Below are positions 6,927-15,464 of a stretch of 33,578 bases of DNA, piece after piece. The DNA lies in the NCBI GenBank assembly GCA_021372375.1, contig JAJFUN010000185.1, positions 1 through 33,578 of the forward strand. The letters are read 5' to 3'. Position 1 is the stretch's first letter. Each line of letters begins with the position of its first letter. The notes beneath the pieces were generated by a model. The model saw only the letters and a program-made list of their open reading frames with translations. It was not told the origin of the DNA and did no database searches. This stretch comes from Pelosinus sp. Lineage in GTDB: Bacteria > Bacillota > Negativicutes > Propionisporales > Propionisporaceae. The translations under genes and the position numbers were made by a program.

Positions 6927-7003
6927 TATAATGTAAATGTGGACTTCAGCATATTTTGTGAAAAAATAATCGATTGTGATTATATGATAGCGGGGATGTG
7001 AAC

Positions 7004-7183
7004 ATGAATATCTTTCTAAAGTACTTTAATAAGTTCATAACCAAGGATAACTGTAAGAGTAATAAGAGTTGTCCCTGCCTTAATACGACTTGTAAAAGAC
7101 ATGGTAAGTGCTGCGAATGTATTAACTTTCACCGAAGTAAAAATGGCATAGCTTTTTGTATGCATGGCGAAAAAAATAAGTAA
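7004..7183 (+). CDS. Small 8-Cys hypothetical protein
   Basis: I do not recognise this 59-residue protein. It is basic and carries eight cysteines in a tight pattern: one C, then CPC, C, CCEC and a final C, with His residues between them, which suggests zinc or Fe-S binding. There is no signal peptide or membrane span. GGGGA lies 7 bases before ATG 7004; a GTG at 6998 is possible but too close to that site. It lies between a terminator and the MoaE-like gene, 38 bases upstream of the latter, so the two may be cotranscribed. Confidence 0.6.
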   Translation: MNIFLKYFNKFITKDNCKSNKSCPCLNTTCKRHGKCCECINFHRSKNGIAFCMHGEKNK

Positions 7184-7221
7184 GTCAGGGAATTTTAATT
7201 TGATAAGGAGCTTGTTATCTT

Positions 7222-7632
7222 ATGCTAAATAATAAAAGTAAAAAAGTATCACCATCCATGGATGAATGGCTCAAAGAAGCAAAAGCTGATCCAGTGGCTT
7301 TACAAGAAGGTATGTTTTTAGTGCATAATGGCGTTGTGCGTCAGACCCCTAAAGCCCAAGTACGTCAAGGGGTTAATGATGGCTTGCTGGTAAGCGGCAT
7401 GAATTTCGCGTATGATGCTGTAAAAGTTGATGCTGCAATTGCTGAAACCTACAAAATGGAGGGTATCTTCTATATTAAGGTTTGGCTGAATGAAGGCCAG
7501 CTTACTCTAGGCGATGATATAATGTATGTTCTGATTGGCGGCGATATCAGGCCGCATGTGATTGATGCGTTACAATTTTTGGTTGGTACGATTAAAAATG
7601 AATGTGTTACAGAAATAGAACAAAAATATTGA
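7222..7632 (+). CDS. MoaE-like molybdopterin synthase large-subunit homologue
   Basis: The 136-residue protein resembles MoaE, the catalytic subunit that adds sulfur to precursor Z in molybdenum cofactor synthesis. The central and C-terminal parts (KVWLNEGQLTLGDDIMYVLI, then IRPHVIDALQFLVGTIKNEC) correspond to the MoaE segment of the type HR.G.L..G...V.V...HR...A......D..K. Where typical MoaE ends with a W-K-K-E-like motif containing a catalytic Lys, this protein has VTEIEQKY; the Lys in TIKNE could be the other conserved Lys. There is an unusual 30-residue N-terminal region. No moaA, moaC, moaD or molybdoenzyme gene is nearby. A MoaE-like fold is likely; molybdopterin synthase activity is doubtful. 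Confidence 0.72.
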   Translation: MLNNKSKKVSPSMDEWLKEAKADPVALQEGMFLVHNGVVRQTPKAQVRQGVNDGLLVSGMNFAYDAVKVDAAIAETYKMEGIFYIKVWLNEGQLTLGDDIMYVLIGGDIRPHVIDALQFLVGTIKNECVTEIEQKY

Positions 7633-7660
7633 AATAGAACCCATAGACAAGTAATAAAAG

Positions 7661-7718
7661 AATTAATGCAACAAAAAAGTCGACCACTCGGTCGGCTTTT
7701 TTTGTTGCATTAATTTTT
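7661..7718. terminator. Bidirectional terminator between convergent genes
   Basis: A very long stem pairs AATTAATGCAACAAAAAAG (7661-7679) with its complement ending at 7715, topped by CGACC/GGTCG with an ACTC loop. A-rich and T-rich arms make it usable from both strands, which fits the convergent gene at 7753. Confidence 0.92.
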
Positions 7719-7752
7719 TTAGCTGAACAGACAGATTGTAACTCGGGCTGAT

Positions 7753-7929
7753 TTATATTTTTATATACTGCGTATCATGTGTTTCATACAGACCGTCATC
7801 GTAAAAAGTAGCAACTAATTTTTTATTGTCTTGCAATAATTGGCATAAATAAGAAACTACATAGTCTTTTTCTCCATTAACTACGTTGGTAATTGCATTT
7901 TCGCCGCGCATAAATGTATATGCTTTCAT
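7753..7929 (-). CDS. Small hypothetical protein, the only minus-strand gene
   Basis: The 58-residue protein is not recognised. It is soluble and mixed in charge, with segments MKAYTFMRGENAITNVVNG and YLCQLLQDNKKLVATFYDDG. It looks like a single small alpha/beta domain. On the minus strand AAGGAG lies 8 bases before the ATG at 7929; a GTG at 7938 overlaps that site and is less likely. It ends in the shared terminator at 7661-7718. It is the only gene in the window read from the minus strand and lies within the accessory stretch. Confidence 0.62.
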   Translation of the reverse strand: MKAYTFMRGENAITNVVNGEKDYVVSYLCQLLQDNKKLVATFYDDGLYETHDTQYIKI

Positions 7930-8137
7930 GTAAGCCACTCCTTAAGTAATTTTGTTTGTAGTATGAAATTTCTGGGACAGAGAAACGAGAAGAAACTGAA
8001 GGCTAATATAATTAATATTATGCTCCCGCAAAAATGCGAATATACTAACGGGATGGGGGTATATAGAAATATAGTATAAACGTCACAATACTGTTAAAAC
8101 TATGACAGAAAGATATAGGCTAAAGGCAGGTGAAATT

Positions 8138-8248
8138 ATGACAATGGTAATGGCAGCATATAATGCAAGTGTTGTTCTGCTTGCACTTTCGATAACTTTG
8201 GTGGTTGCTGGTATAGCAAAGCTTGTATATGTGCTGTGGCTAAAATGA
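8138..8248 (+). CDS. 36-residue single-span membrane peptide
   Basis: The ORF MTMVMAAYNASVVLL...VLWLK has 36 residues, with a hydrophobic helix covering roughly residues 11-34 and a terminal Lys. AGGCAGGTG precedes the ATG at 7-8 bases, and a clear terminator follows 20 bases after the stop, so it forms its own short unit. Size and design recall KdpF- or CydX-type helper peptides, but no partner complex is encoded nearby and no family can be named. Confidence 0.6.
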   Translation: MTMVMAAYNASVVLLALSITLVVAGIAKLVYVLWLK

Positions 8249-8267
8249 GAGCATATAATGGATTTTA

Positions 8268-8299
8268 AACCCGATATTCTATGATCGGGTTAATTTTTT
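8268..8299 (+). terminator. Terminator after the 36-residue membrane peptide
   Basis: AACCCGAT (8268-8275) pairs with ATCGGGTT (8284-8291) around an 8-nt loop, followed by AATTTTTT. Confidence 0.85.
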
Positions 8300-8529
8300 G
8301 TGGCTATGCAGATATACAATATATTATGGAAGTGATAATATATAGATGGAGAAAACTTTTAAAAATAAGGCAGAGATATTATTTACATATATATTGTGGT
8401 AGGAATATAGATGATTCTTGTCTAATATTATATATATGCTTGAAGCTGTTTGGCAAATAACATTCTATTAAAAATGTAAAATCGGCAGTCGCTGCAATTT
8501 ATTGCGCAATTGTAAGCAGGTGAAAAATA

Positions 8530-9648
8530 ATGATGAGAATCTCGATAAAGCGTCTTCGGCCAGGAATGATTATCGGCAAATGTATTTTTAGTTCTGACGG
8601 ACAATTTTTATTGGGTAATGATGTAGTGCTGAATACTAACTATATAAATCGCTTGCGAAAAATTGGTATTGATTCTATTTATGTAAAATCTTCATTACAA
8701 GAAGAAGTGGCAATACCGGAAACTGTAAGTGAAGAAACCAGGCAGCAATCGTTAATAGCGGTAAAGAAAGCGCTTAACAGCGTGCAGCTTAATGAAAAAA
8801 TTAATATTAATGAAATGCGTACCATGGCCAAGGCCATTGTTGATGAGGTTATTTTAAATGGCCGAACGCTGGTTCATCTAAACGATATTCGTACTCATGA
8901 CGATTATACCTTTAGCCATTCGGTTAATGTATGTATTTTAGCTACGGTGCTTGGGTTAGGCCTAGGCTATAATGAAGCGAGACTCAGGGAATTGGCTCTC
9001 GGCGGCTTACTGCATGATTTAGGCAAGATGATTGTTCCTGCTGAAATTCTAAATAAACCAGGCAAACTAACTAATGATGAAATGGTCGTTGTACAAAGGC
9101 ATTCAGAAAGCGGCTTTGAGATATTAAGGCATCAGCATGATATGCCGTTGCTTGCATCGCATATTGCTTTTCAGCACCATGAAAAATTCGACGGCAGCGG
9201 TTATCCTCGCGGTCTTGCGAAGGATGAAATCCATGAATATGCCCGTATTGTTGCAATTGCGGATGTATATGATGCACTGATTTCTGATCGTTCTTATCGT
9301 CCGGGCATGCTGCCGCATCAGGCTTATGAAATTTTGCATGCCAGCGCTAACACACATTTTGATGAAGAAATTTTAAGGGTATTTTTCAAATATATTGCTA
9401 TCTATCCTATTGGTACATTGGTTCAGTTAAATAATGAACAAATTGGCATTGTAACTGAGATTTTTCCAAACCTGCAGGCACGGCCTGTTGTAACGATTAT
9501 TATTGATAAATACGGAAATCTTGTTAAGCCGAACGAAGTTGTTAATCTGACTGAACAATTATCTTTATTTATTAGTAAAGTAATTGATGAGGAAGAACTT
9601 TTTAAATTGGATAAAAGCTTTTTATCAAAGCTTATTTTAACAAAGTAA
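8530..9648 (+). CDS. HD-GYP domain phosphodiesterase (cyclic di-GMP class)
   Basis: HD-GYP proteins hydrolyse c-di-GMP or related dinucleotides. The 372-residue protein has an N-terminal domain (RLRPGMIIGKCIF...LLGNDVVLNTNYINRLRKIGIDSIYV), an inter-domain helix, and a full HD-GYP domain. The metal and signature residues are present: H130, HDLGK at 162-166, H191, HHEKFDGSGYPRGL at 216-229, and ADVYDAL further on. A C-terminal stretch (about 310-350) looks like a small beta domain. There is no membrane span or receiver domain, so the sensory input is unclear. GCAGGTG precedes two adjacent ATG codons (8530, 8533), and either could be used. About 230 AT-rich bases upstream hold no other gene. Confidence 0.93.
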   Translation: MMRISIKRLRPGMIIGKCIFSSDGQFLLGNDVVLNTNYINRLRKIGIDSIYVKSSLQEEVAIPETVSEETRQQSLIAVKKALNSVQLNEKININEMRTMAKAIVDEVILNGRTLVHLNDIRTHDDYTFSHSVNVCILATVLGLGLGYNEARLRELALGGLLHDLGKMIVPAEILNKPGKLTNDEMVVVQRHSESGFEILRHQHDMPLLASHIAFQHHEKFDGSGYPRGLAKDEIHEYARIVAIADVYDALISDRSYRPGMLPHQAYEILHASANTHFDEEILRVFFKYIAIYPIGTLVQLNNEQIGIVTEIFPNLQARPVVTIIIDKYGNLVKPNEVVNLTEQLSLFISKVIDEEELFKLDKSFLSKLILTK

Positions 9649-9670
9649 TTTATTATCTGGAAGTGCAGCT

Positions 9671-9859
9671 ATGCCGGAAAAACCAACTGTTAATTGTATG
9701 AAATGCAAATTTTTTTATATTACTTGGGATAAGTTTTTTCCTTATGGCTGTAAGGCCATGCGGTTTAAAAGTAAAAATATGCCTTATATAGAGGTTGCCC
9801 AAATATCAGGTCAGCCTTGTTTGGATTATCAAAATAAGCAGGCAGAAGTATTAAAATAA
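9671..9859 (+). CDS. Small 4-Cys zinc-ribbon-like protein
   Basis: The 62-residue protein has CMKC near the start, followed by YGCKAM and QPCLDY, giving four cysteines that could bind one metal ion. I have seen similar short proteins labelled as uracil-DNA glycosylase in some genomes, but nothing here looks like a glycosylase, so that name should not be used. It starts 22 bases after the HD-GYP gene and is probably cotranscribed with it. Function unknown. Confidence 0.7.
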   Translation: MPEKPTVNCMKCKFFYITWDKFFPYGCKAMRFKSKNMPYIEVAQISGQPCLDYQNKQAEVLK

Positions 9860-9919
9860 TACTGCTTCTATTGTATGCCTCTTTAAGCTAAGTGCCATAC
9901 TAGACTTGAGGTGGCACAA

Positions 9920-11578
9920 ATGATTGGGCGAATTTATTCGTTGGCAATTTTTTTTGTTTTTATTGGCACGCTTTTATTAGGGAGAATTTACTTTATCCAA
10001 GTTCATGATGGTACTAGGCTGGCTCTAGAGGCTTTAAATGCACGGGTACAGGGTGTTCCCATAACTTGTGACCGCGGTAAAATTTTTGATTGTAAAGGCA
10101 ATCTCCTTACAGATACCGCTAAACAATTTAGTCTGCTGGTATTTCCCGCGCAGATTGATGTAAAGGCCGCTAAATATGCTGAACTTATTACTCTACTTGG
10201 CATATCAAAGGACGAATTTGCTGCCAGATTCAAGGAAAATCAGTATCCTTTTGTGCTAATTGCCAAACTTAGCCATGGCCTTGCCCAGGAAATCAGTCAG
10301 CTGAATTTACCGGGAACACTGGTCATTCCCGAAACCATCCGCTATAATGAAAGTTCTTTGGCGGCACATGTGACAGGGTATATCAATACAGCAGACAACC
10401 GGGGCGTCAGTGGAATTGAAGCTATCTATGATGATGTACTCCGCGGCGGACGGCTTGAATATGCGGCGGCGCTTGTTGATGCTAAACAGCATGTTATTCC
10501 GGGTCTTGGCTATAAACGGGTAAACATTACCGAAAACTATAGTTCCAATAATGTTTATTTAACAATTGATAAGGAAATTCAGCAGATTACCGAACAAGTA
10601 CTTGACAAGCAGGGGGGGAGCGGTGCAGTCGTAATTTTACGTCCGGCTACCGGTGAAATTTTAGCCATGGCTTCCAGACCAAATTTTAACGCCAATGATC
10701 TTAATCGTTATTTAGAAAACAGTAGCGCGCCGCTTTTAAACAGGGCTATATCTTCCTATCAACCGGGTTCAGTATTTAAAATAGCCGTTGCCGCAGCCGC
10801 TTTGGAAGATAACATAGTCAAGCCCACCGATGTTTTTTTTGATCCAGGTTACATTGATGTGGACAACATACGTTTTAATGGCTGGGATCACGCTCAGGGC
10901 GGCCGGGGTTATATTTCTTTTACTGAGGCGATGGCCTATTCAAGCAATCCCGTATTTATCACAGTTGGCTTAAAGCTTGGAGCTGAACGCTTGCTGTCTT
11001 TTGCCCAAAAGGTTGGTTTTGGACATCATACTCAGCTTAACTTTACCGGGGAAGCAGACGGCAGTTTACCGGAAAAGGAGGCTCTTTATTCGGCAGAACT
11101 GGCCAATTTTGCTATCGGCCAGGGGACTTTTGAAGCAACTCCCTTACAATTTGCTGTGCTTGTCGCCGCCATTGCCAACGACGGCATTAAGGTAACTCCT
11201 TATATAGCCAGTAAGATCACCAGCGCGGATGGAAAGGTTATTAAAACTTTTTCACCTCCTAAGGGTAAACGCGTACTTTCCAAAAAAACGGCGCAGGAAA
11301 TGAAGGCAATGCTTGCTGCTGCAACAACATACGGTACGGGTAAAGCTGCCTATGTTGAGCAGTTTGGCAGTGCCGGTAAAACAGGTTCAGCAGAAACTGG
11401 CCGCCTGGATCAGCAGGGGCAAGGCGTAAACCATGCCTGGTTTGCCGGGTTCGCGCCCCTTGATAATCCCCAGTATGCGGCTGTTGTCTTTGTTGAAGAA
11501 GGAAAATCCGGGGGCGATGTGGCAGCGCCGATTTTTCGTGAAATAATGAGTAAAATATTAAATAATGGCAAGTTTTGA
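9920..11578 (+). CDS. Class B penicillin-binding protein (D,D-transpeptidase)
   Basis: Class B PBPs cross-link peptidoglycan outside the cytoplasmic membrane. This 552-residue protein has one N-terminal anchor (residues about 6-25), a dimerisation region starting with RGKIFDCKGNLL (52-63) and a transpeptidase domain with the three active-site motifs: S284-V-F-K287, S341-S-N343 and K487-T-G. There are no PASTA domains. ATG 9920 was chosen because GAGGTGG lies just before it; the GTG at 9911 lies inside that site. It differs from the elongation PBP2 at 24292, is more FtsI/SpoVD-like in size, and may serve division or sporulation. That role is inference. Confidence 0.92.
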   Translation: MIGRIYSLAIFFVFIGTLLLGRIYFIQVHDGTRLALEALNARVQGVPITCDRGKIFDCKGNLLTDTAKQFSLLVFPAQIDVKAAKYAELITLLGISKDEFAARFKENQYPFVLIAKLSHGLAQEISQLNLPGTLVIPETIRYNESSLAAHVTGYINTADNRGVSGIEAIYDDVLRGGRLEYAAALVDAKQHVIPGLGYKRVNITENYSSNNVYLTIDKEIQQITEQVLDKQGGSGAVVILRPATGEILAMASRPNFNANDLNRYLENSSAPLLNRAISSYQPGSVFKIAVAAAALEDNIVKPTDVFFDPGYIDVDNIRFNGWDHAQGGRGYISFTEAMAYSSNPVFITVGLKLGAERLLSFAQKVGFGHHTQLNFTGEADGSLPEKEALYSAELANFAIGQGTFEATPLQFAVLVAAIANDGIKVTPYIASKITSADGKVIKTFSPPKGKRVLSKKTAQEMKAMLAAATTYGTGKAAYVEQFGSAGKTGSAETGRLDQQGQGVNHAWFAGFAPLDNPQYAAVVFVEEGKSGGDVAAPIFREIMSKILNNGKF

Positions 11579-11659
11579 TGAAAAGTTTTTGCAACATATA
11601 GGCAAATTTGTTTCTTTATGATAAAATATAAAAGCTAATAATTCTAGGGCGTGATGGTA

Positions 11660-12118
11660 ATGGGTGACAAAAAAAATATTTTGGTACTGCACGGACCCAA
11701 TATAAATATGCTGGGCAAGCGGGAACCAGAAATATACGGAAAAATGACGCTGGAAGCTATAAATTCTCAAATAAAGAAGCGGGCCGAGGAAATTGGTGTA
11801 TATGTTGATACTTTGCAGACCAATCATGAAGGGGTTATGGTTGATGCCATACAGCAATCGGTAGGAAAATATCAATGTATTGTTATTAATCCGGCGGCGT
11901 TTACTCATTATAGTATTGCTGTACGCGATGCAATCGCCGCAGTGGCAGTACCGGCTATTGAAGTTCATTTATCGAATATTTATCGTCGTGAGGAGTTTCG
12001 TCACCATTCAGTAACAGCGCCGGTTTGCTATGGTCAAATCAGTGGACTTGGCGTCCAGGGATATCTCTTGGCCCTTGAGGCGGCAGCTCAGCTTATTAAC
12101 GGAGGCGAAGCTTTGTGA
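11660..12118 (+). CDS. aroQ: Type II 3-dehydroquinate dehydratase
   Basis: AroQ performs the third step of the shikimate pathway, converting 3-dehydroquinate to 3-dehydroshikimate in the cytosol. The 152-residue protein shows the family pattern: [17 protein letters not shown] at the start, TNHEG (catalytic region), [10 protein letters not shown], and [18 protein letters not shown] with the conserved His and Arg, then [11 protein letters not shown]. Length is normal. Three in-frame starts lie close together (GTG 11651, ATG 11654, ATG 11660). 11660 gives about 10 bases from AGGG and a usual N-terminus, but 11654 cannot be ruled out. It overlaps the next gene by 4 bases. Confidence 0.95.
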   Translation: MGDKKNILVLHGPNINMLGKREPEIYGKMTLEAINSQIKKRAEEIGVYVDTLQTNHEGVMVDAIQQSVGKYQCIVINPAAFTHYSIAVRDAIAAVAVPAIEVHLSNIYRREEFRHHSVTAPVCYGQISGLGVQGYLLALEAAAQLINGGEAL

Positions 12119-13182
12119 AAAAGCGGCTGGAAAAGCTACGTTCTTTTTTGGAAAGTAGACAGCTTGATGGCATTATTATTAGTAAACCGGAAAACAGACG
12201 GTATTTTAGCGGGTTTACAGGCTCAGCCGGTATTTTGCTGGTAACTCATAGTGAGGCCAAATTACTAACTGATTTTCGTTATACTGAGCAGGCAGCCGGG
12301 GAAGCTGCATTATACGAGATTATTCTATATGGCGCTCAGGGCATTTATGCTGAAGTAAATAGCTATGCTCATGATTTTAAATTACATAAAATCGCTTTTG
12401 AAAGTGACTATGTGACATATGCTGGATATAGCAGTATGATACAGGCGCTGCCTGAAATTGAGCTGGTTCCTGTAGAATTAGATGTACTTCGAAGTATTAA
12501 AGATAAAGTAGAACTTAGCTATATAAAACAGGCTGTTGAAATTGCCGATGCTGCCTTTACGCATATTTTATCCTTTATTAAGCCAGGTATCAGCGAACAG
12601 GCGGTTGCGCTTGAACTCGAATATAAAATGAAATCTCTAGGCGCTGAAAATATTGCTTTTGATACCATTGTTGCTTCAGGCAAACGCGGTGCTATGCCGC
12701 ATGGCCAGCCTACAGAAAAGCTGATTGAAACAGGCGATTTGGTAACAATGGATTTTGGCGCGGTTTACAAGGGCTATCATTCGGACATTACCAGAACGGT
12801 TTCAGTTGGCAAAGCAAATGCCAAGCAGCGTAAAATATATGAAATTGTACTCGCGGCCCAGCTAGCCGGAGTGCGAGCTGTCCGCGCTGGCCTTGTTGGC
12901 CGGGAAATTGATGCGGTAGCGCGAAAGCTAATCAAAGATGCTGGTTTCGGTGAATATTTTGGACATGGGTTAGGTCATGCTGTTGGCCTATTTATTCATG
13001 AAGAACCAAGACTTTCACCTAGTAATTCAAGCGTTAAGCTTGAAAAAAATATGGTAGTCACCGTAGAACCAGGTATATATTTACCTGATTGGGGTGGTAT
13101 TCGTATTGAGGATACGGTTGTTGTTTGCGATGCTGGCTGCGAGGTATTAACAGCTAGTAGTAAGCAATTGATAGAGCTATAA
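12115..13182 (+). CDS. M24 family Xaa-Pro aminopeptidase
   Basis: This 355-residue cytosolic peptidase removes N-terminal residues before proline. It has a creatinase-type N-terminal domain (to about residue 120) and a pita-bread catalytic domain. The metal ligands are visible: Asp in [13 protein letters not shown] and the second Asp in the same segment, His in GHGLGHAVG, Glu in VEPGIYL and Glu in GIRIEDTV. The GTG start at 12115 overlaps the aroQ stop as GTGA, which shows translational coupling. The aroQ, M24 peptidase, efp order is common in Firmicutes. Confidence 0.94.
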   Translation: MKKRLEKLRSFLESRQLDGIIISKPENRRYFSGFTGSAGILLVTHSEAKLLTDFRYTEQAAGEAALYEIILYGAQGIYAEVNSYAHDFKLHKIAFESDYVTYAGYSSMIQALPEIELVPVELDVLRSIKDKVELSYIKQAVEIADAAFTHILSFIKPGISEQAVALELEYKMKSLGAENIAFDTIVASGKRGAMPHGQPTEKLIETGDLVTMDFGAVYKGYHSDITRTVSVGKANAKQRKIYEIVLAAQLAGVRAVRAGLVGREIDAVARKLIKDAGFGEYFGHGLGHAVGLFIHEEPRLSPSNSSVKLEKNMVVTVEPGIYLPDWGGIRIEDTVVVCDAGCEVLTASSKQLIEL

Positions 13183-13210
13183 ATTCACAATATAATATGG
13201 GGGTTATGTA

Positions 13211-13768
13211 ATGATATCAAGTAGTGACTTTCGTACAGGTGTTACAATCGAAATTGATAACGATGTTTGGCAGGTAGTAGACTTCCAGCATGTTAAACCA
13301 GGTAAAGGGGCGGCTTTTGTACGTACAAAGCTTAAGAATGCACGTACTGGCGCTGTTGTTGAACGTACGTTTAATCCTAATGAAAAACTGCCTAAAGCAC
13401 ATATTGATCGCCGGGAAATGCAGTATTTGTATGAAAGCGATGGCGAATATAATGTTATGGATAACGAAACCTTTGATCAGATTGTTTTGACAGCTGATCA
13501 ATTAGGCAGCGCTGTCAATTTCTTAAAAGAAAATATGAATATTTCCATTATGTTCTTTCACGGGAATGTTATTGGTGTTGATTTGCCGACAGCCGTTGAA
13601 CTCGAAGTTGTTGAAACAGATCCTGGCATTCGTGGTGATACCGCAACAGGTGGTAACAAACCGGCTAAACTGGAAACTGGCTATGTAGTAAAAGTTCCAT
13701 TATTTATTAATGTTGGTGAAGTTCTTAGAATCGATACCCGCACCGGCGAATATATCGAAAGAGCCTAA
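13211..13768 (+). CDS. efp: Translation elongation factor P
   Basis: EF-P rescues ribosomes stalled at proline runs. The 185-residue protein has the normal length and three beta-domain layout, with segments [26 protein letters not shown] (domain I tip, K32), [24 protein letters not shown] and [21 protein letters not shown]32 sits where the modified Lys or Arg lies in other species; whether and how it is modified cannot be read from the window. GGGGGT precedes ATG 13211, which is 28 bases after the peptidase gene. A strong terminator follows. Confidence 0.97.
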   Translation: MISSSDFRTGVTIEIDNDVWQVVDFQHVKPGKGAAFVRTKLKNARTGAVVERTFNPNEKLPKAHIDRREMQYLYESDGEYNVMDNETFDQIVLTADQLGSAVNFLKENMNISIMFFHGNVIGVDLPTAVELEVVETDPGIRGDTATGGNKPAKLETGYVVKVPLFINVGEVLRIDTRTGEYIERA

Positions 13769-13772
13769 AACC

Positions 13773-13806
13773 AAGAGGCGTCTCAACCTTGAGACGCCTC
13801 TTTTAT
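13773..13806 (+). terminator. Terminator after efp
   Basis: AAGAGGCGTCTC (13773-13784) pairs perfectly with GAGACGCCTCTT (13791-13802) around a 6-nt loop, followed by TTATTTTT. Confidence 0.95.
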
Positions 13807-13899
13807 TTTTGAAAAGCATAGATTATTATTCACTTATGTTTTTTTGCCAGCTGGATATACTAAATTCAGTACAAGTAAAGAGCTTAAGGAGGGTTTTTT

Positions 13900-14361
13900 A
13901 TGCAAAAAATTAAAGAAAAAGTAGCCTATTTACAAGGTTTGACGCATGGGCTGAATGTGGATGATCATTCAGCTGAAGGCAAGCTGCTTGTCAATATCAT
14001 TGATGTGCTTGATGATATTGCTGAGGAATTTCAACATATAAATTTGGTGCATGAAGACTTAGAAAATTATGTAGAAAGTATTGATGATGATCTAAATGAA
14101 TTGGAAGAAGAAATTTACGAATCCGAGGAAGACACGGAAGATGATGACTATGTTGAGGTAAATTGCCCGCATTGTCATGAAAATGTTACTTTTGAATCAA
14201 GTGTTTTAGGGGAAGATGATATGGTAGAAGTCACCTGTCCTTATTGCGGCAATATAGTATATGATAATAGTCTAGAGCAGGGCGAAAGAAGCGACACTAT
14301 TGATGTAAGGCCGTCTAGTGCCAGCATTGATCTCAAACGCGCAATGCATCCTGGTATTTAA
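13900..14361 (+). CDS. CD1247-type acidic protein with C-terminal zinc ribbon
   Basis: The 153-residue cytosolic protein has an N-terminal helical domain (residues 1-50, KIKEKVAYLQGLTHGL...) that matches the CD1247 N-terminal family of spore-forming Firmicutes. A very acidic, coiled-coil-like stretch follows (52-86), then a zinc ribbon with cysteines C89, C92, C113 and C116. The function of the family is not known. AAGGAGG precedes ATG 13900. It forms its own unit between two terminators, just upstream of the spoIIIA operon. Whether it is linked to sporulation is only a guess from position. Confidence 0.82.
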   Translation: MQKIKEKVAYLQGLTHGLNVDDHSAEGKLLVNIIDVLDDIAEEFQHINLVHEDLENYVESIDDDLNELEEEIYESEEDTEDDDYVEVNCPHCHENVTFESSVLGEDDMVEVTCPYCGNIVYDNSLEQGERSDTIDVRPSSASIDLKRAMHPGI

Positions 14362-14372
14362 AATATTTCCTC

Positions 14373-14400
14373 AAAATCCCGTTTATACGGGATTTTTTTT
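14373..14400 (+). terminator. Terminator upstream of the spoIIIA operon
   Basis: AAAATCCCG pairs with CGGGATTTT around a short TTTATA loop, followed by a run of eight T. Confidence 0.9.
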
Positions 14401-14456
14401 GCAATAAAAACGTATAGCATTTGCGGATTTTTACAAACAACGCGTTTTATTTATTT

Positions 14457-14485
14457 GGCATAAATGATTTTATTTACCATATCTA
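14457..14485 (+). promoter_or_regulatory. Weak candidate sigma-E promoter of spoIIIA
   Basis: GGCATAAA (14457-14464) and CATATCTA (14478-14485) are about 13 bases apart and loosely resemble the sigma-E elements GTCATATT and CATACAAT. In Bacillus subtilis spoIIIA is transcribed by sigma-E in the mother cell. The match is poor, so this is a pointer only. Confidence 0.3.
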
Positions 14486-14510
14486 TGTTAAGAAAGGTGA
14501 TGTGAATGTT

Positions 14511-15461
14511 ATGAAAGATATCTACCCTGTATTAGCACCACAATTAGCATCCATATTGCAACTGGTACAAGCCGATATTCTCGGCGCTGTTACCGAAATA
14601 CGCATAAGAACTTTAAAACCATTGATGCTAGTACTTGGTAATGAAGATATCATGCTTAGTGCAGCAGGGCAGGTTACGAAAAGTTCCCATGAGGCTTATT
14701 TATGTACCGAGGATGATTTGTTAAAAACCTTGCAGCTTATTTGCAAAAACTCGCGGTATGCCGTGGAAGAAGAATTACGGCTTGGGTTTATAACCATAAA
14801 AGGCGGACACCGGGTTGGCTTATGCGGGCAAATTGCGTTAGAGCAAAGCAGAATCAAAACATTTAAACACATTAGCGGTATGAACATTCGCCTAGCCAGA
14901 GAAGTAAAGGGGTGCAGTCAAAAGGTCCTATCTTATCTTTTTGAAAATAATCAAATAGTAAGCACCCTTATTATTTCGCCGCCGCGCTGCGGTAAAACTA
15001 CGCTGCTAAGGGATATCATCCGAAATATTAGCAAGGGTATTGAGTGCCTTGGCGTAAAGGGCTTGCAGGTAGGAATTGTGGATGAACGATCTGAGGTAGC
15101 TGCCTGTCAAAATGGTGTCCCGACTGTTGATTTAGGACCACGGGTAGATGTACTTGATGCTTGTCCTAAGGCCAGTGGAATGCTAATGCTTATTCGCTCA
15201 ATGGGACCTGAGGTACTCGCTACAGATGAGCTGGGTCGCCAGGAAGATGCTATCGCCGTACAGGAAGCGCTGCATGCCGGAGTTAGTGTTATTGCCACTG
15301 TGCACGGCAAAGATGAAAAGGAAATAAAAGAGCGGCCATATATTGGTGATTTAGTGAAAAATCATTATTTCCAGCGCTATATTATTTTAGACAATACGCC
15401 AAAGGTTGGTACGGTAAGACGAATTAGTTCCGGCACAGGCAAAGTTTTATACTGCTTATAG
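14511..15461 (+). CDS. spoIIIAA: SpoIIIAA, stage III sporulation ATPase
   Basis: SpoIIIAA is the secretion-type ATPase of the SpoIIIA-SpoIIQ channel between mother cell and forespore. The 316-residue protein has a central P-loop PRCGKTT (158-164, K162), a Walker-B-like VDERSE segment, DVLDACPKASGMLMLIRSMGPEVLATDELGR, and TVHGKD, as in the family. ATG 14511 was chosen because AAAGGTGAT lies about 9 bases before it; an upstream in-frame start at 14421 adds unrelated residues from the AT-rich leader. Unlike the usual close packing of spoIIIAA and AB, the stop is followed within 3 bases by a GC-rich palindromic repeat. Confidence 0.95.
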   Translation: MKDIYPVLAPQLASILQLVQADILGAVTEIRIRTLKPLMLVLGNEDIMLSAAGQVTKSSHEAYLCTEDDLLKTLQLICKNSRYAVEEELRLGFITIKGGHRVGLCGQIALEQSRIKTFKHISGMNIRLAREVKGCSQKVLSYLFENNQIVSTLIISPPRCGKTTLLRDIIRNISKGIECLGVKGLQVGIVDERSEVAACQNGVPTVDLGPRVDVLDACPKASGMLMLIRSMGPEVLATDELGRQEDAIAVQEALHAGVSVIATVHGKDEKEIKERPYIGDLVKNHYFQRYIILDNTPKVGTVRRISSGTGKVLYCL

Positions 15462-15464
15462 AGC

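Noticed and set aside
9671-9859. Naming the 62-residue Cys protein a uracil-DNA glycosylase
   Set aside because: It has no glycosylase motifs and is far too short; only four possible metal-binding cysteines are visible.
11558-11968. 136-codon minus-strand frame over the aroQ region
   Set aside because: It lies opposite well-supported aroQ and PBP genes and has low-complexity, non-protein-like composition.
14421-14510. Extended N-terminus of spoIIIAA
   Set aside because: The sequence is AT-rich leader with no family similarity, and a good ribosome site precedes ATG 14511.
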